Part shown: in pieces, positions 34,621 to 43,463 of the stretch
Numbering within the stretch: the stretch's first letter is position 1
Layout of the letters: every line of letters starts with the position of its first letter
Source: Clostridia bacterium
GTDB taxonomy: Bacteria; Bacillota_A; Clostridia; Christensenellales; Aristaeellaceae
DNA: 50,850 nucleotides
Direction: 5' to 3'
Assembly: GCA_017430945.1 (NCBI GenBank)
Contig: JAFRMB010000145.1
Span: 1-50,850 of the forward strand
The notes under the pieces: generated by a model
What the model was told of the DNA's origin: nothing
What the model saw: only the letters and a program-made list of their open reading frames with translations
Databases searched by the model: none
Made by a program: the position numbers and the translations under genes

Positions 34621-35586
34621 TCACAGGCCGTAGTTGTCGATGTCCTCCTGGGTGATGGTCGCCGCGTCGAAGCCCTTCTCCTCAGAGATGATCTGGTTGA
34701 GATCGTTCAGGCCTTCGATCTCGCCGCCCTCCTCGAGCGTCTTGATCATGCCGTCGATGACCTTGGCCTGGAAGGGGCTGCACTGTCCGTCGTAGTTCCA
34801 CTCGCCGGCCAGCAGCTTCTCAAGCGCCCACTTGTTGCAGTCGAAGCCCATCACGATGACGTCGCCGTCCACACCGTGGGTGATGCCGGCAGCATCCAGA
34901 GCGGCCACGACGCCGTCAGCCATGCCGTCGTTCTCGGCGTACACGATGTTGAACTTCTCGCCGGCGTTGATCGCGGCCTCGGCGATCTTGCGGGCCTCGT
35001 TGGGATCCCAGCTGTCGCCGCCGGTGCCTTCGCGCACGATGGTCCAGTTCGCTTCGGCTTCGCACTTCTCGGTCAGAGGATCGGAGCGGCCGATCTGCGC
35101 GGCGCTGCCCAGCTGGCCCTGGATGTGCAGGATGTTGTACTCCTCGAGGCCCAGGCTCTCCAGCCACGCAACGGCGGTCTCGCCTTCCTGACGCATGTCA
35201 GAAACAACAGCCGCGGTGTAGAGGCTCGGATCGCAGTCGATCATGCGGTCGAACAGGAAGACCTTGACGCCGGCTTCCTGAGCGGACTCCAGGACCTCGT
35301 CCCAGCCGGTCGCCTCAGCGGCGGAGACCAGGATGTACTGCACGCCCTCGGTGATGAAGCCGTTGGCAGCCTCCAGCTGCTTGTCGGCGGTGGGGGCGGT
35401 GACGAAGGTGGCGTCATAGCCGTTCTCGGCGGTGAAGGTGTCGTTCAGATCCTTGACGTTCGCCTGACGATAGCCGGACTCGGAGGGATCCAGGTTGATG
35501 ATGCCAACCTTGATACCGTCAGCCAGGGCGGTGACAGCGCTCAGCACCATGATCAGCGCAAGAGCCAACACGAGAATCTTCTTCAT
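34621..35586 (-). CDS. Sugar-binding protein of the Ytf-like transporter
   Basis: 321 residues from ATG 35586 (GGAGG eight bases upstream). Signal peptide about 1-22 (ending AVTALA). Periplasmic-binding protein type 1 fold (ribose/galactose-binding class): VGIINLDPSESGYRQANVKD, ITEGVQYILVSAAEATGWDE, KVFLFDRMIDCDPSLYTAAV, VYAENDGMADGVVAALDAAG, VIVMGFDCNKWALEKLLAGE. First gene of the transporter operon. Compared with E. coli YtfQ (from memory) it is more divergent than the lipoprotein at 38781-39761, which may be the sensing counterpart. Confidence 0.92.
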   Translation of the reverse strand: MKKILVLALALIMVLSAVTALADGIKVGIINLDPSESGYRQANVKDLNDTFTAENGYDATFVTAPTADKQLEAANGFITEGVQYILVSAAEATGWDEVLESAQEAGVKVFLFDRMIDCDPSLYTAAVVSDMRQEGETAVAWLESLGLEEYNILHIQGQLGSAAQIGRSDPLTEKCEAEANWTIVREGTGGDSWDPNEARKIAEAAINAGEKFNIVYAENDGMADGVVAALDAAGITHGVDGDVIVMGFDCNKWALEKLLAGEWNYDGQCSPFQAKVIDGMIKTLEEGGEIEGLNDLNQIISEEKGFDAATITQEDIDNYGL

Positions 35587-35634
35587 GGGAAAAGCCTCCA
35601 TTCTTATTTTCGGCATCTCTGCCTTTGTGGCTAC

Positions 35635-35663
35635 ATTATAGCGCCGGAAAACCTTTTCGTAAA
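35635..35663 (-). promoter_or_regulatory. Promoter of the sugar-transporter operon
   Basis: TTTACG (35663-35658), 17-base spacer, TATAAT (35640-35635) on the minus strand. The AT-rich stretch just upstream (35690-35740) is a possible site for the neighbouring AraC-type regulator. Confidence 0.72.
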
Positions 35664-35727
35664 TACAATCGCTTTGGACGATGGTTGAAAATCCTTTGAT
35701 TTTTTAACCCGCGAAATGCCCGAAAAA

Positions 35728-37323
35728 TTAAAAATCATTGGGCTCCGGTTGATTTTTATTTGATTTTCGGTACTCACTGGGCGTCATACCCGTGTGCTTT
35801 TTGAAGAGATAGCTGAAATAGTGCGCGTCGTTGTAGCCGACCGCGAAGGCGATCTCCGAGGAACGCATGGCCGTGGCCGCCAGCAGCTCCTTCGCCTTTC
35901 CGATGCGAAGCGCCGTCAGATACTGCGTGAAGGTGATGCCCATCTCCTGCGCGAACACGGTGGAAAAGTGGCTCTGCGACATGCCCACGGCCCCCGCCAC
36001 GTCCTGAAGCATCAGATTGGGATCGGCGAAGTGCCGGCTCAGATAGATGCGCGCGCGGCCGACGGGCGTCTCCCCGGTGACGCGGCCGCTGAGATCCCGG
36101 CTTTGTATGGCCGATCGGAGCAGCGCCCTGACCGCCTCGAGCCCCGCTTCGCCCTCCGCGCGCAGGGCTTCCGTCACGAGCGCCTGATCCAGCGCTTCCT
36201 GGGGCTCCGATCCGGCGTCGTGCACGATGCGCTTCGCGGTGATCACCGCGGCGATCCGCAGATAGCCCATGGCGAGCTCCATGCCTTCGGCGCTGGCGCC
36301 CAGGGTGCCCATGTACTCCGCCAGTATGGGGTCCACCTCGTCGACCGATGCGTACTGCAGCCGCTCGTAGAGCGGGCTGAGCTCAAGATCGTCCACGGCC
36401 GCGGGATGGTCGTTCAGCTCGCCGACGCCGATGATCCTGCGTTCCTCGCGCTGCCCGGCCGCCGTTTGGCGCACAAAGCGGGCGGACTGCATGGATCGGC
36501 GGATATCGAAGTAGTCACTGACCGTCTCTCCGATGGACAGGAGCAGTCCGTCGCAGTTTTCGAGCTGCGGCAGCTGCACGGCGGAGCTGGCGAAGGAGTA
36601 GGCCCGCTCCTCGGCGTCCCGCTCGTTGTCCCCCAGCACCAGTGCGCGCGCCCCCTTGGCCATGCCGCAGGTGAACACGCTGCCGCCGCTGGCCTCCGCC
36701 AGGTCTGACAGCGCCTCCCGTGCGCTCGCGCGCGCCTCGCCCTCCAGCGGGAAGGCGATGTCGATGACCGCGTAGCAGTTGGCCGTCAGATTGACGCCCA
36801 TGTCCCGCATCTGCTTGAGCAGCGTCTCGTCCTCATAGCGGTCGCCCTCGTCGGTGAAGAGGGAAGCCAGCAGCTTCTCCTTCAGGAACTGACTGCCCGA
36901 TGCGAGGCGCCGCCGCAGGCTCGCAGCGCGCTCCCGCTGATCCCGCTCCTCCGCGATCCTGGCAGACACGCGATCCAGCGCCTCACCGAGCTCCCTCGCC
37001 GTGACGGGCTTGAGCAGATACTCTCTTACGCCCAGCGATATGGCCTGCTGCGCATAGGAGAAATCGTCGTATCCGGAGAGTATGATGATGCCGACCCACG
37101 GCATCAGCCGCTTCAGCTCCCCGCACAGCTGCATGCCGTCCATGAACGGCATGCGGATGTCGGTCAGCAGTATGTCCGGGTTCAGATCGCGGATCATCGG
37201 CAGCGCCATCTCCCCGTCCGGGGCCTCGCCCACCAGCTGGAACCCCCGGTCCTCCCATGGAAAGGTGTTGCGGATGGTCTCGCGGATCGCGATCTCGTCG
37301 TCAACCAGAAATACCTTCATCAT
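35728..37323 (-). CDS. YesN-type response regulator with AraC DNA-binding domain
   Basis: 531 residues. Receiver domain 1-120: acidic pair DDE (8-10), phospho-acceptor Asp55 in LLTDIRMPF, Lys in LLKPV (about 105). A long middle region (about 130-420) of unknown fold, then an AraC-type double helix-turn-helix at about 425-525 (ADPNLMLQDVAGAVGMSQSH, SSEIAFAVGYNDAHYFSYLF, HTGMTPSEYRK). Its start overlaps the end of the kinase gene by about 20 bases, with GGAGGAG seven bases before ATG 37323, so kinase and regulator are coupled. It is directly upstream of the Ytf-like transporter, the expected target. Confidence 0.95.
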   Translation of the reverse strand: MMKVFLVDDEIAIRETIRNTFPWEDRGFQLVGEAPDGEMALPMIRDLNPDILLTDIRMPFMDGMQLCGELKRLMPWVGIIILSGYDDFSYAQQAISLGVREYLLKPVTARELGEALDRVSARIAEERDQRERAASLRRRLASGSQFLKEKLLASLFTDEGDRYEDETLLKQMRDMGVNLTANCYAVIDIAFPLEGEARASAREALSDLAEASGGSVFTCGMAKGARALVLGDNERDAEERAYSFASSAVQLPQLENCDGLLLSIGETVSDYFDIRRSMQSARFVRQTAAGQREERRIIGVGELNDHPAAVDDLELSPLYERLQYASVDEVDPILAEYMGTLGASAEGMELAMGYLRIAAVITAKRIVHDAGSEPQEALDQALVTEALRAEGEAGLEAVRALLRSAIQSRDLSGRVTGETPVGRARIYLSRHFADPNLMLQDVAGAVGMSQSHFSTVFAQEMGITFTQYLTALRIGKAKELLAATAMRSSEIAFAVGYNDAHYFSYLFKKHTGMTPSEYRKSNKNQPEPNDF

Positions 37324-38781
37324 TTGTGATCTCCTCCCTGGATCTCAGGGGGACCCTGAAGCTCACGCAGGTCCCGTCGGCGCCGCTGTCGATGCGCAGG
37401 CCCTCGTCCTGGTGATAGTACAGCCTGATGCGCATGTCGACGTTGCGCAGTCCGAAGCCGCCCCCCTCCGGCGGCGCGATGCTGGCCACCGACGACACGT
37501 CCGCGCCCATCGCGGCGCGCACGCGCTCCAGCGCTTCCTCCGTCATGCCCTTGCCGGTGTCCTCCACGCTGAACCGCACCCGGTCGCCCTCGCGGACCGC
37601 GCTGACGCGTATGAAGCCGCCGCCGCGCTTCGACTTGATGCCGTGATACAGCGCGTTCTCGACCAGCGGCTGGATCAACAGCTTGACGATGTAGCCGTCC
37701 GCCATGTCGCCGGGGATGTCGATCGCATAGTTCAGTATGTCGCGGTAGCGGGTCTTCTGGATGCTCAGATAGCCTGCCAGATGGCGAAGCTCCTGATCGA
37801 CCGTGATCCAGTCCGCGCCGGACGACAGGGAGATGCGGAAGAAGTCGCTGAGCGACCGTGTCAGGTGGATGACCTCCTCGCTCTGTCCGGACTCGGCCTG
37901 CCAGATGATGGTGTCCAGCGTGTTGTACAGGAAGTGGGGATTGATCTGTGCCTGAAGCAGGCGCAGCTCTGACTTTGCCAGGTTCTCCTGCTCCAGGCGG
38001 CTGCGCTCGATCAGCGTCTCCAGGCGGTTGGCCATGACGTTGATCTGGCGCGCGAGCTCGCCCAGCTCCTCCAGGCCCATGTCCGGCACGCGGGCCTGCA
38101 GGTCGCCGCCGGTGAGCCTGCGCACGCTGCCCTCCAGCTGCTCGATGGCCTGGCGGATGATGTCCGCCAGCCGCATGGAGGACGTGCCCGCCCGCACCAG
38201 CGCCAGCAAGAGCAGCAGCGCTTCGGCCAGCGCGGCGAACCACACCAGGCGCTGGATGCGCGCGCTCGTTCGGGCGGTGCCGTCGATCTCGACCGATATG
38301 AAATCGTCCAGCATGTCGGTGATCAGATCGCCCACGTCGCGGACCTCATCGACGATCTTTTCCACCTCGCTGATGGGCATGCCCGCCGCCATGCCCTCGC
38401 GCACCTGGTCCACGTAGCCGGACAGCGTATCCATGGTCCGCCTCGCCACCGTCAGCTCCAGGTTCCCCGAGCCGGGCGACTCCTCCAGCAGCCGGTCCAG
38501 CGTGCGGTCGACCGACAGCAGCAGATCGTCCACGCCGCTCTGTTCATAGCGCATCCGGCCCGCCGCCACCGAGAACAGCTGCTCCGGCAGCGTCGTGCCC
38601 ACCATCGGCTTGAGGCCTGCTGCGGTCTCCATGCGTTCCAGCGCGCGCTGATAGCGCGATGCCGTCAGAAACATCATCGTCAGACTGACCAGCACCGGCA
38701 GCAACAGCACGAGCGCATGCTCCGCGTCGTCAGGCCCAGCTGGCCGATGATACTCGTGCGCCGCTTGTCGCCCCTCTTCAT
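37301..38781 (-). CDS. YesM-type sensor histidine kinase with an apparent frameshift near its 5' end
   Basis: Membrane kinase of about 490 residues paired with the YesN-type regulator. The main frame (37301-38710) opens inside the first helix (LLLPVLVSLTMMFLTAS). The natural start is ATG 38781, overlapping the preceding TGA stop (TGATG) with GAGGGGG five bases upstream; it reads MKRGDKRRTSIIGQLGLT, then must shift by one base near 38725-38732 to continue DAEHALVLLLPVLVS. Downstream all parts are intact: small extracellular domain, second helix about 175-195 of the long frame, HAMP, phospho-acceptor His in LQAQINPHFLYNTLD, N box LVENALYHGI, G boxes VEDTGKGM and GGGFGLRNVDMRI. The shift may be an assembly error or a real mutation. 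Confidence 0.88.
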
Positions 38782-39761
38782 CAGTACCCCCTCGGCGGAA
38801 GGTCGGTCAGATCGTCAAAATCAGTGAATACGGTCTCCTCCGGGTGCGTCTGCTTGGGGATGCTGCGGCCTTCGGACAGCGCCTCCACCAGCGACATCAC
38901 CGTCTCGCCCAGGTCGGGCGTGCACTCCACGACGCAGTTGAGTTTGCCCTCCCGCAGTGCGTCGATCGCCGCCTGTTCACCGTCCACCGAGATCAGTATG
39001 ATGTCCTTCCCGGGTTCGACGCCCGCCGCCTCCAGCACGTCCAGCGCGCCCAGCATCATGCCGTCGTTGTGGGAGAATATCACGTCGATGCCGTCCGGTC
39101 CGTACCGGTCCAGCAGATCCCGCATACACTCCTCGCCCTTGGAGCGCAGGAAGTCGCCCGAGATGCTCTCCAGGATCGTGAAACGCTCGTCTCCGGCGAT
39201 GGCCTGCATGAAGCCGGCCTGCCGGTCCAGCGTCGGCGTGGAATCCACGGTGCCGGTGATCTCCACCACGTTGAGATGCTTCGCGCCCATGGCGTCGGCC
39301 TTCCTGATGAGGTACTCTCCTGCCCGCACGCCCTCCGCCAGGAAGTCCGCGCCGATGTAGGCGGTATAGAGCCCGTCCTCCTCCGCGTCGATCGTGCGGT
39401 CCATGAGGATCACCGGGATGCCCGCGTTGCGCGCCTCCGTGAGCACGTTCGTCCAGCCCGAGACCACGATGGGCGAAAACACGATGACGTCCACGCGATA
39501 GGAGATAAAGGACCGGATGGCGGCGATCTGCTTCTCCTGCTTTTGATTGGCGTTCTCCAGCATCAGGCCGAAGCCGTGCGCCTTGGCCGCCTTTTCCATG
39601 CTGGCGGTATTCCCGATGCGCCAGGAGCTCTCCGACCCCAGCTGTGAAAAACCGACCACGATCGCTTCCCCGCCCGTGCGGTCCTGGTTCTGGCATCCGG
39701 CCGGCAGGAGCAGGCACAGAGCGCATATCAACAGACACATGATCCGGCGGCGCCTCGTCAA
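38781..39761 (-). CDS. YtfQ-like sugar-binding lipoprotein, probable sensor partner of the kinase
   Basis: 326 residues from TTG 39761 (GGGGGAG six bases upstream; an internal ATG at the eighth codon is the alternative). Signal peptide with lipobox LLPAGC, so lipid-anchored outside. Periplasmic-binding type 1 fold with strong resemblance, from memory, to E. coli YtfQ: VGFSQLGSESSWR, QKQEKQIAAIRSF, GIPVILMDRTID, SGDFLRSKGEECM, SHNDGMMLGALDVLEAAGVE, CTPDLG. Its stop overlaps the kinase start (TGATG), which places it in the same coupled unit as the sensor kinase and regulator. It therefore probably presents the sugar to the kinase rather than only to the transporter. Confidence 0.92.
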   Translation of the reverse strand: MTRRRRIMCLLICALCLLLPAGCQNQDRTGGEAIVVGFSQLGSESSWRIGNTASMEKAAKAHGFGLMLENANQKQEKQIAAIRSFISYRVDVIVFSPIVVSGWTNVLTEARNAGIPVILMDRTIDAEEDGLYTAYIGADFLAEGVRAGEYLIRKADAMGAKHLNVVEITGTVDSTPTLDRQAGFMQAIAGDERFTILESISGDFLRSKGEECMRDLLDRYGPDGIDVIFSHNDGMMLGALDVLEAAGVEPGKDIILISVDGEQAAIDALREGKLNCVVECTPDLGETVMSLVEALSEGRSIPKQTHPEETVFTDFDDLTDLPPRGY

Positions 39762-39818
39762 GGTCCTCTCCCCCTTGTCATATCCACACTTCGATGGACG
39801 CATCAGACTCCAGTCAAC

Positions 39819-39847
39819 AGTATCGCACGTTTTACCGCTTTCGTCAA
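39819..39847 (-). promoter_or_regulatory. Promoter of the lipoprotein-kinase-regulator operon
   Basis: TTGACG (39847-39842), 17-base spacer, GATACT (39824-39819) on the minus strand, about 60 bases before the TTG start. Confidence 0.65.
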
Positions 39848-39853
39848 TAGCGG

Positions 39854-39884
39854 AAAAACCGCCGGGGCCTCTCGGCCCCGGCGG
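39854..39884 (-). terminator. Terminator of recA
   Basis: CCGCCGGGGCC-GAGA-GGCCCCGGCGG followed by T5 on the minus strand, 14 bases after the recA stop codon. Confidence 0.92.
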
Positions 39885-39897
39885 CAGTGGTCACAGG

Positions 39898-41025
39898 TCA
39901 CATATCCAGCTCGAACTCGTCGTCATCCTCGGCGGCGTCCTCGTCGTCGACCGCCATCTGCGGCCCGACGTCCAGCGGCGCCTCGATGCCTCCGCCGGCA
40001 AAGGCCTCGCGGATCTTCGCCTCGACTTCGTCATAGGCTTCCGGGTTGTTTTTGAAGTACATGCGGGCATTGTCCCGGCCCTGACCGATGCGCTCGCCCT
40101 TGTAGGAGTAGAACGATCCGGACTTCTTCACGATGTCCTGTTCGACGGCCATGTCCAGCAGCTCGCCCTCGCGCGAGATGCCTTCGCCATACAGCATATC
40201 CACCACGCAGGTGCGGAAGGGCGGCGCGACCTTGTTCTTCACGATCTTGATCTTCGTGCGGTTGCCGATGATCTCCTTGCCCTCCTTGATGGCCTCGGAC
40301 TTGCGGATGTCGATGCGCACGGAGGCGTAGAACTTCAGCGCCTTGCCGCCGGTGGTGGTCTCGGGGTTGCCGTACATGACGCCCACCTTCTCGCGCAGCT
40401 GGTTGATGAAGATCACCACGGCGTTGGTCTTGGAGATGACGCCGGTCAGCTTGCGCAGCGCCTGCGACATGAGCCGGGCCTGCAGGCCCACATGGCTGTC
40501 GCCCATATCGCCCTCGATCTCCGCCTTGGGCACCAGCGCCGCCACCGAGTCGACGACCACGATGTCGATGGCGCCGGAGCGCACCAGCTGTTCGCAGATG
40601 TCCAGCGCCTGTTCGCCGTTGTCCGGCTGGGAGACGTACAGCTCGTCGATGTCCACGCCCAGTTTGGAAGCGTAGATGGGGTCCAGCGCGTGCTCCGCGT
40701 CGATGAATGCGGCCGTGCCGCCCGCCTTCTGCGCCTGCGCGATGCAGTGCAGCGCCACGGTGGTCTTGCCCGAGGATTCAGGCCCGTAGATCTCCACGAT
40801 GCGGCCCTTGGGCAGGCCGCCCACGCCCAGTGCAAAGTCCAGCTGCAGGCTGCCCGTCGGGATGACCTCCACCTGCATGTTCTCGGTGGCCTTGCCCAGC
40901 TTCATCACCGAGCCCTTGCCGAAGTCCTTCTCGATCTTGCCAAGCGCGATCTCCAGCGCCTTCTTGCGGTCCTCGCCAAGCTGCCGCACCGCGGGCTTCT
41001 TCTCAGCCTTCTTTTCAGCCGCCAT
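39898..41025 (-). CDS. recA: Recombinase RecA
   Basis: DNA-dependent ATPase for homologous recombination and LexA self-cleavage. 375 residues from ATG 41025 (GGGGG eight bases upstream; an in-frame ATG at 41046 lacks a ribosome site). Walker [10 protein letters not shown] (about 81-89), [31 protein letters not shown] (Walker B region), loop 1 [20 protein letters not shown], loop 2 [22 protein letters not shown]. The C-terminus is strongly acidic ([16 protein letters not shown]), as is normal for RecA. No intein. The promoter carries an adjacent SOS box, so DNA-damage induction is expected. Confidence 0.98.
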   Translation of the reverse strand: MAAEKKAEKKPAVRQLGEDRKKALEIALGKIEKDFGKGSVMKLGKATENMQVEVIPTGSLQLDFALGVGGLPKGRIVEIYGPESSGKTTVALHCIAQAQKAGGTAAFIDAEHALDPIYASKLGVDIDELYVSQPDNGEQALDICEQLVRSGAIDIVVVDSVAALVPKAEIEGDMGDSHVGLQARLMSQALRKLTGVISKTNAVVIFINQLREKVGVMYGNPETTTGGKALKFYASVRIDIRKSEAIKEGKEIIGNRTKIKIVKNKVAPPFRTCVVDMLYGEGISREGELLDMAVEQDIVKKSGSFYSYKGERIGQGRDNARMYFKNNPEAYDEVEAKIREAFAGGGIEAPLDVGPQMAVDDEDAAEDDDEFELDM

Positions 41026-41096
41026 CGTTTCATCCCCCGTCGTCATTCGTCATTTATTCGCATTGCGCCGCCCGGCGCACTTTCATTTGCACATCC

Positions 41097-41125
41097 ATTA
41101 TAGCAAGCGCCGTTGGATTTGTAAA
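41097..41125 (-). promoter_or_regulatory. Promoter of recA
   Basis: TTTACA (41125-41120), 17-base spacer, TATAAT (41102-41097) on the minus strand. Confidence 0.85.
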
Positions 41126-41126
41126 T

Positions 41127-41140
41127 CGAACATATGTTTA
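41127..41140. promoter_or_regulatory. LexA (SOS) box of recA
   Basis: CGAACATATGTTTA, matching the Gram-positive SOS consensus CGAAC-N4-GTTCG except for the last two bases. It lies one base upstream of the recA -35, so bound LexA would block the polymerase. Confidence 0.85.
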
Positions 41141-41147
41141 TTTTATT

Positions 41148-41182
41148 GTGACAGGTGCCCCCTGCGGGGAGGCACCTGTCAC
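41148..41182 (-). terminator. Long hairpin between hxlB and recA
   Basis: Perfect 12-base stem GTGACAGGTGCC / GGCACCTGTCAC around an 11-base loop. The tail on the minus strand is AATAAAATAAA, not a U-tract, so simple intrinsic termination of the hxl operon is uncertain; it may instead be a copy of a dispersed palindromic repeat used as an RNA end. Confidence 0.55.
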
Positions 41183-41186
41183 ATCG

Positions 41187-41750
41187 CTACTCGAGGTTCG
41201 CATGGCGTCCCATCAGCGCAGCGTTCTGGGCATCGACGTCGGCCGTATCCGCGATGTCCATCATCACGGCGTCGCCGATCAGCAGCACGCTCTGCTCAAA
41301 GGCATTGCCGCCGGGCTGGAAGGACTTTGCCGCCGTGGCGCCGCCCTTGGAGCTCGAGGTATGCACCTGGACCACGAGATCGGCGAGCCTGCCGATCGGC
41401 GCGTCCGGGTGGATCGTGATCAGCGCGAGCCGCGCGCCGAATCTCTTGCATTTTTCCGCGCAGACCACCATCGTGGCCGTCTCGCCGCTGCCGGATGCGA
41501 TGACCAGCAGGTCCCCCGGTCCGATGGCCGGGGTGGTGGTCTCACCCACGACATACGCGGTAAAGCCCATCTGCATGAGCCGCATGGCGAGCCCCCGGAT
41601 CATTAGAAGGGATCGCCCCGTGCCCGCCACGAAAACGCGGTCCGCCTCCACGATGGCGCGCTTCAGCGTCCTGAGCTGCGCCTCATCCAGCCCCGCGGAG
41701 ACTTCGCGGAGCTCATCCGTGATCCTTGCCAGGGTATCCACGATGCTCAT
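41187..41750 (-). CDS. hxlB: 6-phospho-3-hexuloisomerase
   Basis: Converts D-arabino-3-hexulose 6-phosphate to fructose 6-phosphate, the second step of the ribulose monophosphate pathway; reversed, it supplies pentose phosphate. 187 residues, a single SIS domain: VFVAGTGRSLLMIRGLAMRL (about 38-57), VIASGSGETATMV (about 83-95), ITIHPDAPIGRLADLVV, and the C-terminal SFQPGGNAFEQSVLLIGDAV typical of HxlB. Its ATG overlaps the hxlA stop (ATGA), so the two are coupled. The pairing with hxlA makes the assignment firm. Confidence 0.95.
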   Translation of the reverse strand: MSIVDTLARITDELREVSAGLDEAQLRTLKRAIVEADRVFVAGTGRSLLMIRGLAMRLMQMGFTAYVVGETTTPAIGPGDLLVIASGSGETATMVVCAEKCKRFGARLALITIHPDAPIGRLADLVVQVHTSSSKGGATAAKSFQPGGNAFEQSVLLIGDAVMMDIADTADVDAQNAALMGRHANLE

Positions 41751-42376
41751 GATCCGAGCGCCTCCTTCATCGCGACGACCGCCGCGCGGATGTCTGCAGC
41801 ATGGTACAGGGCGCTGCCGGCGATGACGATGCCCGGCCGGAGCGCCGCATACCGTTCGACGGAAGCCAGGCTGACGCCTCCCGCCACACAGGCCCTGCCG
41901 GGATCGATGGCGCTCACGAGCTCCTCCAGGTCCTTCAGCGGGGTGCGGCCCTGCCGCTGCATGTCGGTACCGGTGTGCACGCACACATAGTCCACGCCCA
42001 GCGCCACGAGCTGTCGGGATCTGGCCGGGATGTCCCGCACGCACATCAGGTCGGCCATCACCTCGCAGCTGCGGGCATGTGCCGCGTCGACGGCTTCGCG
42101 GATCGTGGCGTCGTCCGACACGGCCAGCACCGTCAGGATGTCCGCCCCCGCCTCGCAGGCGTCTGACGCCTCCAGCGCGCCCGCATCCATGATCTTGGTG
42201 TCCGCCAGCACCGTCAGGTCCGGATACCGGGCCTTCAGCGCCCGCACTGGGGCGAGGCCCTCCTTCAGGATGACCGGCGTGCCCACCTCGACGATGTCGA
42301 TCACGTCGTGGACCCCGTCCGCGATCCCGAGCACCCGGGCCGTGTCTGCGATGTCCAATGCGATCTGAAGCCTCAT
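41747..42376 (-). CDS. hxlA: 3-hexulose-6-phosphate synthase
   Basis: Aldol condensation of formaldehyde with ribulose 5-phosphate, or the reverse cleavage giving ribulose 5-phosphate. 209 residues from ATG 42376, ten bases after AGGAGG; orotidine-monophosphate-decarboxylase-like barrel. Marks: LQIALDIAD, VEVGTPVILKEG (about 32-43), LADTKIMDAGALEA (about 57-70), DLMCVRDIPARS, and CVAGGVSLASVE with IVIAGSALYHAADI near the C-terminus. KGPDC (UlaD) is a close relative, but the hxlB partner fixes the identity. In an anaerobe this pair could serve pentose supply or formaldehyde removal. Confidence 0.94.
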   Translation of the reverse strand: MRLQIALDIADTARVLGIADGVHDVIDIVEVGTPVILKEGLAPVRALKARYPDLTVLADTKIMDAGALEASDACEAGADILTVLAVSDDATIREAVDAAHARSCEVMADLMCVRDIPARSRQLVALGVDYVCVHTGTDMQRQGRTPLKDLEELVSAIDPGRACVAGGVSLASVERYAALRPGIVIAGSALYHAADIRAAVVAMKEALGS

Positions 42377-42473
42377 CTCATACCGTCCTCCTGCCCCCAA
42401 GGGTGCTGTTTAGGGTCAAAATAAGGGTCAAAACGCAGCCGGCCCCTGCCCGCGCCCGGGAGGCGCCCCGCGC

Positions 42474-43385
42474 TCACTCGACTTCGTCCTCGTCGTCCAT
42501 GCCGCCCCGCATGGGGATGTCCAGCGGGACGTTGTTGCCGCGGCGCCGGTTGGCGCGCTGCACCTGTTCGGCGTGGCGAAGCGTCAGCTCGTGGGAGGCG
42601 CGGATCCGGCGCATCAGCATGGTGACCACCTGCTCGATCTCGCTGTCCTCAGAGTAATCGGCCTCCACGGAGAAGTCGGCGCGGCCCTGCAGCAGCATGT
42701 CGTCCGCAAGCTCCGTTTGCCCCGGCGCGTGGACGGCGATCGAATAGCCGCCCTTCTGTTTGGTCATCTTCATGCACGGAACGTCGGTCAGGCCGTCGCC
42801 GACATAGATCATGTTGGAGAAGGGCACGCGGCGCATATACGCGGGGGTGAAGGCGTTCAGGTCCCGGTCGTTGGTCACGTCCAGGATCCCCTTGTTGATG
42901 CGGAAGAGATACTGGGTCTTGCTGGTGTAGTTCACCGCGCTGGCTGCCCACACCGGATGGTCGGATTCGTCGTAGCAGAAGGACGCGGCGAATATGGCCT
43001 TGAACTTGTCGCCGATCGCCGATCCGCGGATGATCTCGGTCAGGCCGGAGGAGATGATGTAGTGCTCCACCGCCACGCCGTTCTGCCTGCCGATCTCATT
43101 GATGCGGTCGAACCAGGTGGTGACGCCGGGAAAGAACTCCACGGCCTCCCCCAGCTTCTGCATCGCCTCCCGGGTCAGCTCGAGCCGCCCCCTGGCCATC
43201 TTCTGCATGAGGTACATGTAGGTCAGTATGCCGTCCATCTGGTGCTGCCGGGAGAACTCGCCGCACAGGCCCCAGAAGTCGCTTGGCTCCACGCCGATGC
43301 CCGGCATGAAGGAATATTCCTCCATGTCCCGGGGAGAGAGCGTCTTGTCGAAATCATAGATCAGCGCAACGATGGGTGTTCTCAT
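42474..43385 (-). CDS. HAD-superfamily phosphatase of unknown substrate
   Basis: 303 residues from ATG 43385 with GGAGG seven bases upstream. HAD motif I DFDKTLS (Asp11 nucleophile, Asp13), a helical cap with PSDFWGLCGEFSRQHQMDGI, motif II IISSGL (about 108-113), motif IV YVGDGLTDVPCM (about 210-221). The final about 40 residues are charged and probably disordered (RRRGNNVPLDIP, then MDDEDEVE). No specific substrate is recognised; the long cap suggests a small phosphorylated metabolite. It lies between the zinc-ribbon protein gene and hxlA, in the same direction. Confidence 0.88.
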   Translation of the reverse strand: MRTPIVALIYDFDKTLSPRDMEEYSFMPGIGVEPSDFWGLCGEFSRQHQMDGILTYMYLMQKMARGRLELTREAMQKLGEAVEFFPGVTTWFDRINEIGRQNGVAVEHYIISSGLTEIIRGSAIGDKFKAIFAASFCYDESDHPVWAASAVNYTSKTQYLFRINKGILDVTNDRDLNAFTPAYMRRVPFSNMIYVGDGLTDVPCMKMTKQKGGYSIAVHAPGQTELADDMLLQGRADFSVEADYSEDSEIEQVVTMLMRRIRASHELTLRHAEQVQRANRRRGNNVPLDIPMRGGMDDEDEVE

Positions 43386-43410
43386 GACGGACCTCCATTC
43401 AATTGGCACA

Positions 43411-43445
43411 ACAGGCATCAATCAGCGCTGCTGACTGATGCCTGT
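43411..43445 (-). terminator. Terminator-like hairpin after the zinc-ribbon protein gene
   Basis: ACAGGCATCA-TCAGC pairs with GCTGA-TGATGCCTGT with one internal mismatch and a three-base loop; a short TTG tail on the minus strand. It lies 19 bases after the stop codon. Confidence 0.6.
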
Positions 43446-43463
43446 CGCATTGTGATCGCGCGA

